Shown here piece after piece: positions 7,872 through 17,442 of a DNA stretch of 64,000 bases (its first letter is position 1; every line of letters starts with the position of its first letter). Source of the DNA: Stenomitos rutilans HA7619-LM2 (GTDB lineage: Bacteria > Cyanobacteriota > Cyanobacteriia > Leptolyngbyales > Leptolyngbyaceae); the NCBI GenBank assembly GCA_019358945.1, contig JAHHIE010000015.1:1-64000 (forward strand). The letters are read 5' to 3'. The position numbers and the translations under genes are program-made. Under the pieces are notes generated by a model. The model saw nothing but the letters and a program-made list of their open reading frames with translations. It ran no database searches and was not told the origin of the DNA.

Positions 7872-10800
7872 GTGCTCACAGTCATCACTCTGCCCCCGGC
7901 CAATGCTATGAAACCTGAACATCTTGAAAGCTTGCGCGAATGCTGCCACAGTGATGTCGCTTTTGAGCAGATGCAGCGAATCTTGCTGGCAGCAGAAGCC
8001 GAGCACCAGCAGATGGAGTTAAAAACGCTCTGCCAATCGCTGCTAAGTCAGCCGGTTCGTAGCGCTGGTGTCCCTGCAAATGTTAATCGCAATCACTATC
8101 TCAAGTCGCTTGAGGAACTCATTCTAGAGCGGACAGCGGATTTGCTCAACACAAATGGTCGGTTGCGGCAAGAAATTGTTGAGCGTAGACGCGCTGAAAA
8201 AGCGCTTCAGGAGAGTGAGCAACGCTTTCGATCGCTCATTGAAAATGCCACTGATATCATTGTGGTGCTCGATCGTAAGGGTATCTTTCGCTATTGCAGT
8301 CCCTCGGCTGCAAAGGTGCTAGGGTACACCATTCAAGATGTTGTGGGGCACAGCACGGCTGAATTTGTACATCCAGACGATATTTCGATCATTGTGGCTG
8401 TGCTGGAAAAAGCGATTGAACACCCTAAAACGAGCCAGCCTGCAATCGAATATCGGGTGCGTAACCGTAACGGTTCCTGGTGCTTTTTTGAAGCGGTTGC
8501 GACGAGCTTGCTAGATGTACCAGCCATTAACGGGGTTGTGATCAACTGTCATGATATTACCGAGCGCAAACGGGCAGAAGAGGCACTACTTATTGCTAAT
8601 CGACAGACAGTCAACATCCTGGAAAGCATTACGGATGCCTTTATGTCGCTGGATCGACAGTGGTGTCTAATCTACGTTAATCAACAGGCCGCGCAGCTAT
8701 GCCAGCGATCGCGCGAGGAACTCCTGGGACAAAGCCTGTGGGAGGTCTTTCCTGATATCGTCGGCTCGGTTTTTGACCAGGAATATCATAGAGCGCTAGA
8801 ACAGCAGGTGCCCGTTACCTTTGAAGAGTTTCACCCCTCTTTGAACGCTTGGTTTGATGTCCGATTGTTTCCCTCTGCGGATGGGATGTCCCTCTTCTTT
8901 TTAGATGTGACGGAGCGCAAGCAGGCACAGGCCGAATTGCTGGAGATGAGTACGGCTCTCGGTAACGCGGTTGAGGGCATTGCTCGCCTGGACATCAACG
9001 GTCATTATATTGCCTTAAATCGAGCTTATGCGGCTTCTCTCGGCTATCAACAAGAAGAAATGATCGGCATGTCTTGGCAGCAGACAGTGCATCCCCATGA
9101 TCTGGATGTTGTCACTGCCGCTTACCAGCAGATGATGGTTGAGGGGAAAGCCGAAGCCGAAGCGATGGGCTTACGTAAGGACGGTTCAACGTTTTACAAA
9201 GAGATGGTCATAGTTGCCGCCTATGATTGGCACGATCGTCTCATTGGTCATCATTGTTTTACGAAGGATATTACAGAGCGTAAGCAAGCAGAAGCCGACC
9301 TTTTAGAGAGTCAGGAGCGGCTTAAACTCACGCTAGAGACCACTCAAATGGGCATCTGGGATTATGAGCCAAACCGGGGAACGGTGAAATGGTCTGATAG
9401 CTGTGAACAGTTGTATGGGTTTGAACCAGGTACCTTTACTGGCACGAAGGAAGCGTTCTTTGATTGCATTCATCCAGACGATCGTGCTGCCGTCGTCCAG
9501 CACACCATTCAGCAGAGCAAGCAAGCAAGTAATTACAGCAAAGAATTTCGGATTATTCGGCGCGATGGCACTGTAGGGTGGATTTCAGAGCGCAGCCATA
9601 CGTTCCACGATGAAGCAGGTAATCCAGTCCGCATGCTTGGCATCTCGATGGATACTACCGATCGCAAACGGTTTGAAGAAGCGTTGAGCCAGCAAGCAGA
9701 ACGAGAACGGTTAATGGGGGCGATCGCCCAACGTATTCGCAACTCGCTCGATCTGGAAGAAACATTAAATACAACTGTTTCAGAAGTGCGGCAGTTTTTA
9801 AAGGCTGATCGAGTGGTTCTGTTTGCCTCGCAGCAAGCAAAGAGTGGGTTCATTACCGCTGAGTCTGTCGACTTGAGTTGGCTATCAATGCTGGGTCTAA
9901 AAATAGAGGGCGACTGGGTTGAGCAGCGCCATACCGAACATCGGCAAAGCAAAAATCTGATTGTTGCCAATATTCAAACCATCGACTCGCACGATGCTTT
10001 TCGGCTGTTTCTGGAGCATTGGCAGGTCAAAGCAGTTTTGGCAGTACCCATCTTTCAAGGCAATGCCATTTGGGGCGTGCTCATTGCCCATCAGTGTTTA
10101 GCGGAACGCCATTGGGAGCCGTTTGAAATTGGGTTGTTGGAGCAATTGGCAACCCAGGTGGCGATCGCAATCCAGCAGTCAGAGTTGTATCGTCAAGTTC
10201 AAAAACTCAATACAGCTTTAGAAGCCCAAGTCCACGATCGCACCGCGCAACTTCAGCAAGCATTGCGGTTTGAAGCCACGCTGAAGCGTATTACTGACTC
10301 TGTACGCGACAGTTTAGATGAAGACCGTATTCTACAAACCGCTGTGCAAGAACTGGCATCAGGGTTGGAAATTATGGGCTGCGATGCTTCCCTCTATGAT
10401 CCTGATCGTCGTACCTCTACTATCTGCTACGAATACATTCTCTCGGACTTGCCCACTGCTAATGGGGTTACTGTAGAGATGGAAGAATTAGCTGAAGTCT
10501 ACGACTGGCTTTTACGGGAACAGTGCTTTCAATTCTGCCGTATTCATAGCAACAATCCGCGCTTATTGAAAAAGCAATACACCATTCTGGCCTGTCCGAT
10601 GGTGGATGATCAGGGCGTAATGGGTGATTTATGGCTCTTCCGTTCTTCGGGCGATGCCTTTACAAGTCAGGAGATTCGCTTAGTGCAACAAGTGGCTAAC
10701 CAGTGCGCGATCGCCATCCGTCAGGCGCGACTCTACCAGGCTGCTCAGGCACAGGTTGCTGCGTTAGAAGAACTCAACCAGCTCAAAGACGACTTCCTCA

Positions 10801-11507
10801 GCACGGTTTCTCATGAATTGCGGACACCGATGTCTAATATGAAGATGGCGATCCACATGCTGAAAACCGTCTCGACACCAGAACGGCAAGCGCGCTACCT
10901 AAATATTTTGCAATCGGAATGTTCGCGTGAGATTGAGCTGATTAATGACTTGCTCGACTTGCAGCGCTTAGAGGCTTCGGCCTACCCCGTCTCGCTGGAG
11001 ACCGTGAATTTGCACACTTGTCTGGCAACTGTTATTGAGCCGTTTTACTCACGGGCAAACGATCGTCAGCAAGCACTGACCATACACTTTCCTGCTCATC
11101 TACCCTCAATGACTACAGATAAAGCAACCTTGCAGCGGGTGGTAGCAGAGTTGCTCAATAATGCCTGCAAATATACATCACCTGGTCATGCCATCACCTT
11201 GACGGTTGACTATAAACAACCTTTAGGAGTCGAGCTAAGTGAGGCAATGGCACAAATTATTATTACTGTTGGCAACCAGGCAGAAATTCCCCTAGCTGAA
11301 TTGCCACACTTGTTTGAAAAGTTCTATCGAGTTCCCAACGCTGACCCCTGGAAGCAGGGTGGAACCGGGTTAGGGTTGGCTTTAGTACAGCGTCTGATCA
11401 GCCAGCTTGAAGGAGCCATTCTCGTCGAGAGTTCCAATGGTTGGACACATTTCTCGATTCAGCTACCCCTGCCAGCGCGATCGCTCATGACAGCACTTTC
11501 TGCTTAA
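7872..11507 (+). CDS. Multi-sensor histidine kinase (4 PAS, 2 GAF, HisKA, HATPase)
   Basis: A soluble sensor kinase of up to 1211 residues. Order: short N-terminal helical region, four PAS/PAC domains (about 120-235, 245-350, 357-470, 484-603), two GAF domains (about 625-775 and 800-960), HisKA with phospho-acceptor H981 (VSHELRTP), and HATPase with N-box ELLNNACKY near 1093 and glycine-rich GGTGLGLALV near 1164. The G1 box reads VGNQAEIP where DxGxG is usual; an NSGxEIP variant followed by KFYRxP and DPWKQGGTG is common in cyanobacterial kinases, so activity is probably kept. There are no membrane segments. A cognate regulator is not adjacent. A GTG at 7872 or an ATG at 7908 may be the start; neither has a clear ribosome site. 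Confidence 0.9.
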   Translation: MLTVITLPPANAMKPEHLESLRECCHSDVAFEQMQRILLAAEAEHQQMELKTLCQSLLSQPVRSAGVPANVNRNHYLKSLEELILERTADLLNTNGRLRQEIVERRRAEKALQESEQRFRSLIENATDIIVVLDRKGIFRYCSPSAAKVLGYTIQDVVGHSTAEFVHPDDISIIVAVLEKAIEHPKTSQPAIEYRVRNRNGSWCFFEAVATSLLDVPAINGVVINCHDITERKRAEEALLIANRQTVNILESITDAFMSLDRQWCLIYVNQQAAQLCQRSREELLGQSLWEVFPDIVGSVFDQEYHRALEQQVPVTFEEFHPSLNAWFDVRLFPSADGMSLFFLDVTERKQAQAELLEMSTALGNAVEGIARLDINGHYIALNRAYAASLGYQQEEMIGMSWQQTVHPHDLDVVTAAYQQMMVEGKAEAEAMGLRKDGSTFYKEMVIVAAYDWHDRLIGHHCFTKDITERKQAEADLLESQERLKLTLETTQMGIWDYEPNRGTVKWSDSCEQLYGFEPGTFTGTKEAFFDCIHPDDRAAVVQHTIQQSKQASNYSKEFRIIRRDGTVGWISERSHTFHDEAGNPVRMLGISMDTTDRKRFEEALSQQAERERLMGAIAQRIRNSLDLEETLNTTVSEVRQFLKADRVVLFASQQAKSGFITAESVDLSWLSMLGLKIEGDWVEQRHTEHRQSKNLIVANIQTIDSHDAFRLFLEHWQVKAVLAVPIFQGNAIWGVLIAHQCLAERHWEPFEIGLLEQLATQVAIAIQQSELYRQVQKLNTALEAQVHDRTAQLQQALRFEATLKRITDSVRDSLDEDRILQTAVQELASGLEIMGCDASLYDPDRRTSTICYEYILSDLPTANGVTVEMEELAEVYDWLLREQCFQFCRIHSNNPRLLKKQYTILACPMVDDQGVMGDLWLFRSSGDAFTSQEIRLVQQVANQCAIAIRQARLYQAAQAQVAALEELNQLKDDFLSTVSHELRTPMSNMKMAIHMLKTVSTPERQARYLNILQSECSREIELINDLLDLQRLEASAYPVSLETVNLHTCLATVIEPFYSRANDRQQALTIHFPAHLPSMTTDKATLQRVVAELLNNACKYTSPGHAITLTVDYKQPLGVELSEAMAQIIITVGNQAEIPLAELPHLFEKFYRVPNADPWKQGGTGLGLALVQRLISQLEGAILVESSNGWTHFSIQLPLPARSLMTALSA

Positions 11508-11655
11508 CTTATAGCTATTTTCATTCACCACACCCGATACCCTAAACTCAACACCCGTCCTCAAAGGACTAGGCCTTAGCCAAGCAATAACCGCCGTAAA
11601 CTCCAATAGCACAGTTTAGGTTGCTGGAGCGAGTATATGTGTATGCGAGCTAGAC

Positions 11656-11874
11656 CTAATCAACTACTTGCAACAGTCCCATTTTCAGACGATCGAAGAC
11701 GTGTCTTACCTGGCTCTGCTCTTCATGACTTAGCGGCGTATCGGCAATCATGGCATGCAGGAAGTAAGCTTCATCGACGCGGGTAATTCTGCCAGAACTA
11801 AAAATCCGCTCAATCACCTGGGCGATCGTTAAGGGGGTTGAGTGATTGGGCAACAGCATTAGGGCACCTCTCAT
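11656..11874 (-). CDS. Small conserved cyanobacterial protein
   Basis: A 72-residue protein with the pattern ITRxDExxFLxAM...PLSHEEQxQVxxVFDRLxxGLLxVVD, which I recall from many short uncharacterised cyanobacterial proteins and tails of larger regulators. It has no membrane segment or catalytic motif. The ATG start may lie at 11874 or a few codons inside (MLLPN). Function unknown. Confidence 0.6.
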   Translation of the reverse strand: MRGALMLLPNHSTPLTIAQVIERIFSSGRITRVDEAYFLHAMIADTPLSHEEQSQVRHVFDRLKMGLLQVVD

Positions 11875-12101
11875 ATTTTATGAAGCATGGGGCAACGAAG
11901 CTGAGGACGAACGCCCCTTACTTCATTTAATCTTCATGAAACTAGTGTCTCTTAATAGCTGCTTGTTTTGCTCCACCCAACGGCGTCATCCAATCAGGTG
12001 AAACACACGCTGATTTAATCCAACTCTGACGTAGGGTGCATGGATAAGGTGATTGGTAAACGCGAAACCAGTGAAACTGGTTGCTCAGTGAACTACACCC
12101 T

Positions 12102-12410
12102 TTAAGCTGTGTGCAGACGGTGAGATTTTTTACTCAGTTTACGGGTCGAGGCTCGATACACTTCTTCTTGGGCAAAACAAATCGACAGACGCGTTGCGCC
12201 TACTACAACCCAGGTATACCAACGCAATTGATCAACTTCACTCAAAAGCTGATCGACAATCCAGGGTTCTGAACAGTGAATCTTCAGTGTGCTATTTTGA
12301 TCAAGGTGCAGAAAGCATTTCGCCAAAGAGTCGGCAAAAAAAGAGCGAAGCCGCTCAAGGCGATGTTTTTCGAGCATGAGCGAGTCTTCAACGGTTAATT
12401 CTAGGGACAT
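12102..12410 (-). CDS. Hypothetical protein, about 102 residues
   Basis: From the ATG at 12410 (MSLELTVED) the protein is soluble and mixed alpha/beta, ending in a basic tail. A TTG five codons upstream could extend it. The coding frame is uninterrupted and its composition is protein-like, but I do not recognise the family. It lies in the same orientation as the 72-residue gene downstream, 230 bases away. Confidence 0.5.
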   Translation of the reverse strand: MSLELTVEDSLMLEKHRLERLRSFFADSLAKCFLHLDQNSTLKIHCSEPWIVDQLLSEVDQLRWYTWVVVGATRLSICFAQEEVYRASTRKLSKKSHRLHTA

Positions 12411-12745
12411 AGCTGTAATCCTCAAGCGAAGATGTCCTGATTTAACTCTATTGATAGAATTCCTTCCTACGGTAGTTCCTGGGATTTTATTGCACTCCTG
12501 CTAATGGCTGTCTACGAGGAATTACGGTTCCTCCTAAGGAGTTAAGCAATCTTTATTCTTGTACAACACGCTTTCTGGTGAAAAAATCATTGTTAAAGAG
12601 CGTCAAGCTGAGGTATGTAAGAGGTGATGGATCGGTTGTACAAATCTTCACGCTCTTACCGCTTGCGCTTCATTGGTCAGTCATGTGATGAGCAGTCGTC
12701 TCAGCGGTCTGATACGCTGCTATTAGTCTGTAAAGGATTGACATT
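12411..12745. other. Divergent intergenic region upstream of fructokinase
   Basis: About 335 bases between divergent genes. It contains a short hairpin-like AGGAA...TTCCT segment near 12518-12536 but no gene. It presumably carries the fructokinase promoter. Confidence 0.4.
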
Positions 12746-13735
12746 GTGAGCCAACCACGCGTTCTTTGTCTCGGTGAAGCGTTATATGACTTCTTGGCAG
12801 ATCAACCAGGAGTACCGCTTAAGCAAGTAAAATCCTGGACACCGTATCCGGGTGGTGCTCCTGCTAATGTTGCCTGCGGGTTGGCAAAGTTAGGCACCCC
12901 CACTGGTTTTGTTGGCTGCGTCGGTCAAGATGACTTGGGTACTGGGTTGGTAGAGTTGATGCAGTCGATCGGCGTCGATGTTAGTGGGATTCAGCGCCAT
13001 CCTACGGCACCCACTCGCGCGGTCTATGTAGTGCGATCGCTGACAGGCGATCGCACCTTTGCAGGCTTTGGCGATCGTGATACGGCTGAGTTTGCAGATA
13101 CCCATCTTCAGGCTGATCAGCTTTCGATCGCTCAGTTTGAAAGCGCTGATTTTCTGGTGTTAGGCACCTTGGAACTGGCCTACCCAGATAGTCGAGCGGC
13201 GATCGGTCGAGCCTTGCAATTAGCAAACCAGCGCTATGTCAAAATTCTGGTCGATGTCAACTGGCGACCCGTTTTTTGGGCTGATGAAGCGTCTGCTTTA
13301 CCGCTCATTCACGCCGTCATTCAGCAGGCTGACTTTCTCAAGCTTTCTGAAGAAGAAGCTGAGTGGCTTTACAATACGACCGATCCTGGGGTGATTGCCC
13401 ATCGTTTGGGCAGTGTTGAAGGTGTTCTGGTAACGGCTGGCGAAAAAGGCTGCGCTTACTACTTGGATGGTAACGAAGGCAGCATTCCAGCATTTAAGAT
13501 TGAGGTAGAAGATACAACCGGGGCTGGTGACAGCTTTGTGGCTGGACTGTTGCATCAACTCTGTCAGCATGGGCTGAAAAGCTTAGCCGATCCTGATGTG
13601 GCTAGAAGCGTTGTTGGCTATGCCAGTGCGATGGGAGCCTTGACGACAACTCGCCGAGGCGCGATCGCCGCCCAACCCACTGCCGCTGAGGTTGAAGCCT
13701 TTCAGTATTTGCATCAGCAACCAGGATCGTTGTAG
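12746..13735 (+). CDS. PfkB-family carbohydrate kinase, probably fructokinase
   Basis: A 329-residue ribokinase-fold sugar kinase. The N-terminal substrate motif GEALYDF, the GGAPANVA signature 1 region, and the C-terminal signature DTTGAGDSF with its catalytic Asp are intact. These features and the length fit bacterial fructokinases that make fructose-6-phosphate. The start is a GTG at 12746, seven bases after an AAAGGA ribosome-site-like stretch. Its neighbours are a CYTH protein and, on the other strand, a gluconokinase, so sugar phosphorylation genes cluster loosely here. Confidence 0.85.
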   Translation: MSQPRVLCLGEALYDFLADQPGVPLKQVKSWTPYPGGAPANVACGLAKLGTPTGFVGCVGQDDLGTGLVELMQSIGVDVSGIQRHPTAPTRAVYVVRSLTGDRTFAGFGDRDTAEFADTHLQADQLSIAQFESADFLVLGTLELAYPDSRAAIGRALQLANQRYVKILVDVNWRPVFWADEASALPLIHAVIQQADFLKLSEEEAEWLYNTTDPGVIAHRLGSVEGVLVTAGEKGCAYYLDGNEGSIPAFKIEVEDTTGAGDSFVAGLLHQLCQHGLKSLADPDVARSVVGYASAMGALTTTRRGAIAAQPTAAEVEAFQYLHQQPGSL

Positions 13736-13882
13736 GAAAGAGAGCTTGGGGGGTTTAGAGTACAGGGTGTAGAGACAGTGAAAGCTGTATACCAAGAAGC
13801 ATAGTCTACTCCATCTGTTTTCCACCTTTTGCCTTCTCCTGTCTGCCAATTCAGAACGTTCTTACTTTTGCCAACGTCTGCC

Positions 13883-14362
13883 ATGCCAACCGAAATTGAG
13901 CGAAAATTTCTTGTTAAGGGCGATGCGTGGCGATCGTTAGCAAGCGGCGTTGCGTACTGTCAGGGATACATCACCTCGACGGTAGAACGAACCGTACGTG
14001 TGCGAGTTGTGGGGCGGCAAGGTTACTTAACCATCAAAGGAGGCACAACAGGCATCTCACGGGCGGAGTTTGAGTATTCCATTCCTGTAGAAGATGCACT
14101 GGAACTGTTAAGTACGTTGTGCGAGCCACCGCTGATTCAAAAAAAGCGATACAAAATTGCGCATGCAGGCTTGATTTGGGAGGTTGACGAGTTTGAAGGC
14201 GAGAATCAAGGCTTGATTGTAGCTGAGGTAGAACTGGGGGATGCTAATCAGGCGATCGTGCTGCCTGACTGGATCGATCGCGAGGTCTCCGACGATCCCC
14301 GCTACTTTAATGCAAATTTAGTCAAGCATCCGTTTAGTCAATGGGAAAAAGATGAGGGATGA
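13883..14362 (+). CDS. CYTH-domain triphosphate tunnel protein
   Basis: The ExExK signature is at the N-terminus (E4-I-E6-R-K8-F), followed by the alternating charged beta strands of the tunnel fold (VRVRVVGRQGYLTIKG, KKRYKI, EVDEFEG, VAEVEL). The family hydrolyses tripolyphosphate, thiamine triphosphate or forms cAMP; bacterial single-domain forms of about 155 residues are often tripolyphosphatases. The ATG at 13883 is chosen because the signature begins there; an open frame from 13829 adds an unlikely leader. It follows fructokinase by about 150 bases in the same orientation. Confidence 0.85.
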   Translation: MPTEIERKFLVKGDAWRSLASGVAYCQGYITSTVERTVRVRVVGRQGYLTIKGGTTGISRAEFEYSIPVEDALELLSTLCEPPLIQKKRYKIAHAGLIWEVDEFEGENQGLIVAEVELGDANQAIVLPDWIDREVSDDPRYFNANLVKHPFSQWEKDEG

Positions 14363-14424
14363 AAGTTTTGAGTTTTAAGAAAGAGAGGTGAAAGGTGAGG
14401 GATGTGAAAAGAGTTTTGAGGTTT

Positions 14425-14475
14425 CTTCCCTTGCTTCCCCGCTTCCCTTGCTTCCCCGCTTCCCTTGCTTCCCCT
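14425..14475. repeat. Three tandem copies of a 17-bp pyrimidine-rich unit
   Basis: The unit CTTCCCTTGCTTCCCCG occurs at 14425-14441 and 14442-14458, and with one change at the last base at 14459-14475. It lies between the convergent CYTH and gluconokinase genes. Such short purine/pyrimidine-asymmetric repeats are typical intergenic expansions; no function is implied. Confidence 0.8.
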
Positions 14476-14497
14476 GCTTCCCACTCCCCTTCTGCCT

Positions 14498-14980
14498 TCA
14501 AACATTCAGCGCCTTTCTAATTTGCATCACGATCGCGCTTGGGGATTGATCGATGTCTACTTGAATGGCATCTTCGGGTTCTTCTAAGGTGTCAAACTGG
14601 CTTTGCAAAAGGTCTGCTTTCATGTAATGCCCCTGACGCTGTTGCAAGCGCTGCTGAATGAGGGCAAACGAGCCTTTAAGATAGACTTGCTTTACCTGTT
14701 GCGATAAGCAAAGCCTTTGACGATATTCAGACTTGAGTGCAGAACAAGCAAGCACTGTATTGGTGTGAGATTGTAGCCAGCCTGCGATCGCCTGCTGTAG
14801 CGCCATTAGCCAGGGCAATCGATCGACATCGCTTAACGGTATGCCATGCCGCATTTTGTCAATATTGATGGGCGGGTGAAAGCTGTCAGCATCATAAAAC
14901 GACCAGTGCAACGCTTCTGCTAACTGGGTGCCGATCGTCGTTTTGCCAGAACCAGAAACACCCATCACTAAAATAATCAT
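14498..14980 (-). CDS. gntK: Gluconokinase
   Basis: A 160-residue P-loop kinase phosphorylating gluconate to 6-phosphogluconate for the pentose phosphate pathway. Walker A GVSGSGKTT is followed by the family-specific YDADSFHPPxNxxKMxxGxPLxDxDRxPWL and ACSALKxxYRxxL, and the C-terminal region contains HYMKADLLQSQFxTLEEP. The ATG at 14980 (MIILV) is preferred; a GTG at 14998 gives a six-residue extension. It is convergent with the CYTH gene and divergent from cysT. Confidence 0.9.
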   Translation of the reverse strand: MIILVMGVSGSGKTTIGTQLAEALHWSFYDADSFHPPINIDKMRHGIPLSDVDRLPWLMALQQAIAGWLQSHTNTVLACSALKSEYRQRLCLSQQVKQVYLKGSFALIQQRLQQRQGHYMKADLLQSQFDTLEEPEDAIQVDIDQSPSAIVMQIRKALNV

Positions 14981-15120
14981 TGCAACCGCTCTATTCACGT
15001 AGACGAATCGTTCATGTATGATAAGTACGGTATTCCTACTTTATTGTCGTAGATTCTGTTGGATGCCCCCTTCAATCTGGCACTGTCTAACGACGATTTA
15101 TTAGTCGCTACTTTTCGCTT

Positions 15121-15969
15121 ATGACTGCAACATCCTCTTCTACTACTCTTTTGCGCCAATGGTTGGGAGTCACCACACGGCTGCCCTGGATCTGGATTCT
15201 GCCGACAGTATACCTTTGCTTGATGCTGTTGCTACCGACGATCGCGCTCTTGCTCAAGGCCAGTACTGAAGGCCCTACCCGCTTTTGGACGATTGCGACT
15301 AGCCCGATCGCGCTCGATGCGTATCGGGTCACTTTTGGCACTGCTGTGGCAACCGCCTTGATCAACGGCATTTTTGGCTTGTTGATTGCCTGGGTGTTAG
15401 TGCGCTATGAATTCCCATTCAAGAAGATCATTGACGCAGCGGTTGATCTACCGTTTGCACTGCCAACCTCTGTGGCAGGCTTAACATTGGCCACAGTCTA
15501 TAGCGAAAATGGTTGGATTGGTTCTCTGTTTGCACCGTTAGGCATCAAGCTAGCGTTTACCCAGTGGGGGGTTGCGATCGCCATGTTGCTCATTTCGCTT
15601 CCCTTTGTTGTCCGCACAGTACAGCCTGTCTTAACCGATTTAGAACGGGAAATTGAAGAAGCGGCTTGGTGTTTAGGCGCTAGCAAATTTCAAACGTTTT
15701 GGCGCGTGTTGCTGCCGCCAATTTTGCCTGCTACCCTGACGGGCATCGCGCTGGGTTTTTCGCGGGCGGTTGGCGAGTATGGCTCGGTTGTTATTGTGTC
15801 ATCCAACACGCCATATAAGGATCTGATCGCACCTGTCTTGATCTTTCAACGGCTGGAGCAATACGACTACGCTGGCGCAACCGTCATTGGGGCTGTGTTG
15901 TTGGGTCTTTCGTTGGCGCTGCTCGTTTTAATCAATTTGCTGCAAGCATGGGGGCGTCGGTATGGCTAA
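15121..15969 (+). CDS. cysT: Sulfate ABC transporter permease CysT
   Basis: One of two inner-membrane subunits of the sulfate/thiosulfate ABC importer. It has about six hydrophobic segments and the ATPase-coupling EAA loop (EEAAWCLGASKFQTFWRV) near residue 180. The motif VGEYGSVVIVS and the length (282) are typical of CysT/CysU. It overlaps cysW by 8 bases (15962-15969), so the subunits are translationally coupled. The usual upstream binding-protein gene (sbpA) is absent; the upstream neighbour is divergent gntK. Confidence 0.92.
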   Translation: MTATSSSTTLLRQWLGVTTRLPWIWILPTVYLCLMLLLPTIALLLKASTEGPTRFWTIATSPIALDAYRVTFGTAVATALINGIFGLLIAWVLVRYEFPFKKIIDAAVDLPFALPTSVAGLTLATVYSENGWIGSLFAPLGIKLAFTQWGVAIAMLLISLPFVVRTVQPVLTDLEREIEEAAWCLGASKFQTFWRVLLPPILPATLTGIALGFSRAVGEYGSVVIVSSNTPYKDLIAPVLIFQRLEQYDYAGATVIGAVLLGLSLALLVLINLLQAWGRRYG

Positions 15970-16855
15970 TCTTGGTCCATCACTCAAAACATCAGCTACC
16001 AGCCTATCTGTGGCTGATCAAGCGATAGAGGTCAAGCCGCGTGAGTGGTCAAAAATTGGGTTGATTACATTAGCGGTGTTGTATCTTACCCTCATTCTAT
16101 TTGTCCCAGCGCTTAATGTCTTTATCCAGGCTTTTAGCAAGGGGATTGGGCCGTTTCTGTCTAACTTGACGGAACCAGCGTTCCAAAATGCGGTGAGGCT
16201 GACGTTTATCATTGCCGCGATCGCAGTGCCCGTGAACACCATCTTTGGGCTATGTGCGGCCTGGGTAATTGCGCGCCATCGCTTTAAGGGACGGGCGTTT
16301 GTCATCAGTATTTTGGACGTGCCATTTTCAGTATCCCCGGTCGTTGCAGGCTTGATGATTGTGTTGCTCTATGGGCGCAACGGTTGGTTTGGCCCCTTTT
16401 TAGATGCTCACAACATCAAGATCATTTTTGCGCTGCCCGGTATGATTCTGGCAACAGCGTTTGTCACCATTCCCTTTGTGGCGCGTGAGGTGATCCCGGT
16501 GCTGGAAGAAGTTGGCACTGACCAAGAAGAAGCGGCTCAGACGTTAGGCGCAAACAACTGGCAAATTTTTTGGCGTGTTACCTTACCCAGCATCCGATGG
16601 GGCTTGCTTTACGGGGTACTGCTGACCAACGCTAGAGCGATGGGTGAGTTTGGTGCAATTTCTGTGGTTTCTGGCAACATTGCAAGCAAAACCCAAACGC
16701 TCCCCCTCTTTGTGGAAGAGGCGTATAAGCAATACCAGACGGAAGCCGCCTACTCTGCGGCAGTACTGTTAGCGCTTCTGGCTGTTGTGACCCTCATCTT
16801 TAAGGAAATTTTGGAGCGTAAAACTCGCATCAAAGAGGTTAGAGAGGAGGCATGA
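15962..16855 (+). CDS. cysW: Sulfate ABC transporter permease CysW
   Basis: Second membrane subunit of the sulfate importer, 297 residues, about six membrane segments after a 30-residue cytoplasmic leader. Its EAA loop is EEAAQTLGANNWQIFWRVTLP, and the conserved MGEFGAISVVSGNI motif of CysW follows. It starts inside the end of cysT and ends directly against the NIL-domain gene. The ATPase gene cysA is not in the window, so the transporter must be completed from elsewhere in the genome. Confidence 0.92.
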   Translation: MANLGPSLKTSATSLSVADQAIEVKPREWSKIGLITLAVLYLTLILFVPALNVFIQAFSKGIGPFLSNLTEPAFQNAVRLTFIIAAIAVPVNTIFGLCAAWVIARHRFKGRAFVISILDVPFSVSPVVAGLMIVLLYGRNGWFGPFLDAHNIKIIFALPGMILATAFVTIPFVAREVIPVLEEVGTDQEEAAQTLGANNWQIFWRVTLPSIRWGLLYGVLLTNARAMGEFGAISVVSGNIASKTQTLPLFVEEAYKQYQTEAAYSAAVLLALLAVVTLIFKEILERKTRIKEVREEA

Positions 16856-17197
16856 ATGGCAACTGGAAGCACCTCTGAAGATTCACTAGCATTGCCGCCG
16901 GATGATATTCGCTCATCTGGCAACCAAGATGACAGCCGCCCTACGCAAAAACGCTTGCGGATTCGGATTCCCAAAAACTATCACGATGAACCCGTTATTT
17001 CTCGGCTCATTTCCCATCACGGCTTGACGGTTAATATTACCGCTGCCTTACTGGGGGCGAATGCTAGAGATGATGGCTGGTTTGATCTGGAGCTTCGCGG
17101 TACTCGTGAGCAAATTCGCAGTGCTCTACTCTATTTCAACGACCTCGATTTAGAAATTTGGCGCGACGGTACGGAGACGTACAGCGATGGTTGGTAG
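16856..17197 (+). CDS. NIL-domain protein linked to sulfate permease
   Basis: The 113-residue protein has a 40-residue polar N-terminus and a C-terminal NIL domain (about 35-105; RLRIRIPKNYHDEPVIS start, then GWFDLELRGT), a small ligand-binding fold also found in methionine-importer ATPases and in cyanobacterial proteins beside sulfate transport genes. The start ATG at 16856 comes directly after the cysW stop and is preceded by the strong ribosome site AGAGAGGAGG. It is therefore a third gene of the cysTW operon, and may sense a sulfur compound or modulate the transporter; that role is inference. Confidence 0.8.
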   Translation: MATGSTSEDSLALPPDDIRSSGNQDDSRPTQKRLRIRIPKNYHDEPVISRLISHHGLTVNITAALLGANARDDGWFDLELRGTREQIRSALLYFNDLDLEIWRDGTETYSDGW

Positions 17198-17442
17198 CAG
17201 AACAGCACGATCGCCCCTTTTCCTCAAGCAGATAAAGTATCGCAGCAATAGTGTTTTTCTAAAACGGCCTCAGTAAGATGAGTGGTAGGACAGTTAAAAA
17301 AATGTCCAGTGCTGAGTGGGTAGAGCTGATTATCCTTGTACCTTGATGCAAGGATGTGAACACAAGCGGTTAACCCGAATCCTATTCCTCTTTAGAGGAG
17401 TCACAGACTAAGCACTTTGGCGATCGAGGAGAAAGCAGAACC

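Noticed and set aside
12890-13105. Minus-strand frames inside the fructokinase gene
   Set aside because: The plus strand encodes a full-length PfkB kinase with all motifs; the antisense frames are shadows.
14425-14475. Possible CRISPR-like repeat
   Set aside because: The 17-bp units are directly adjacent without spacers, and no cas genes are present.
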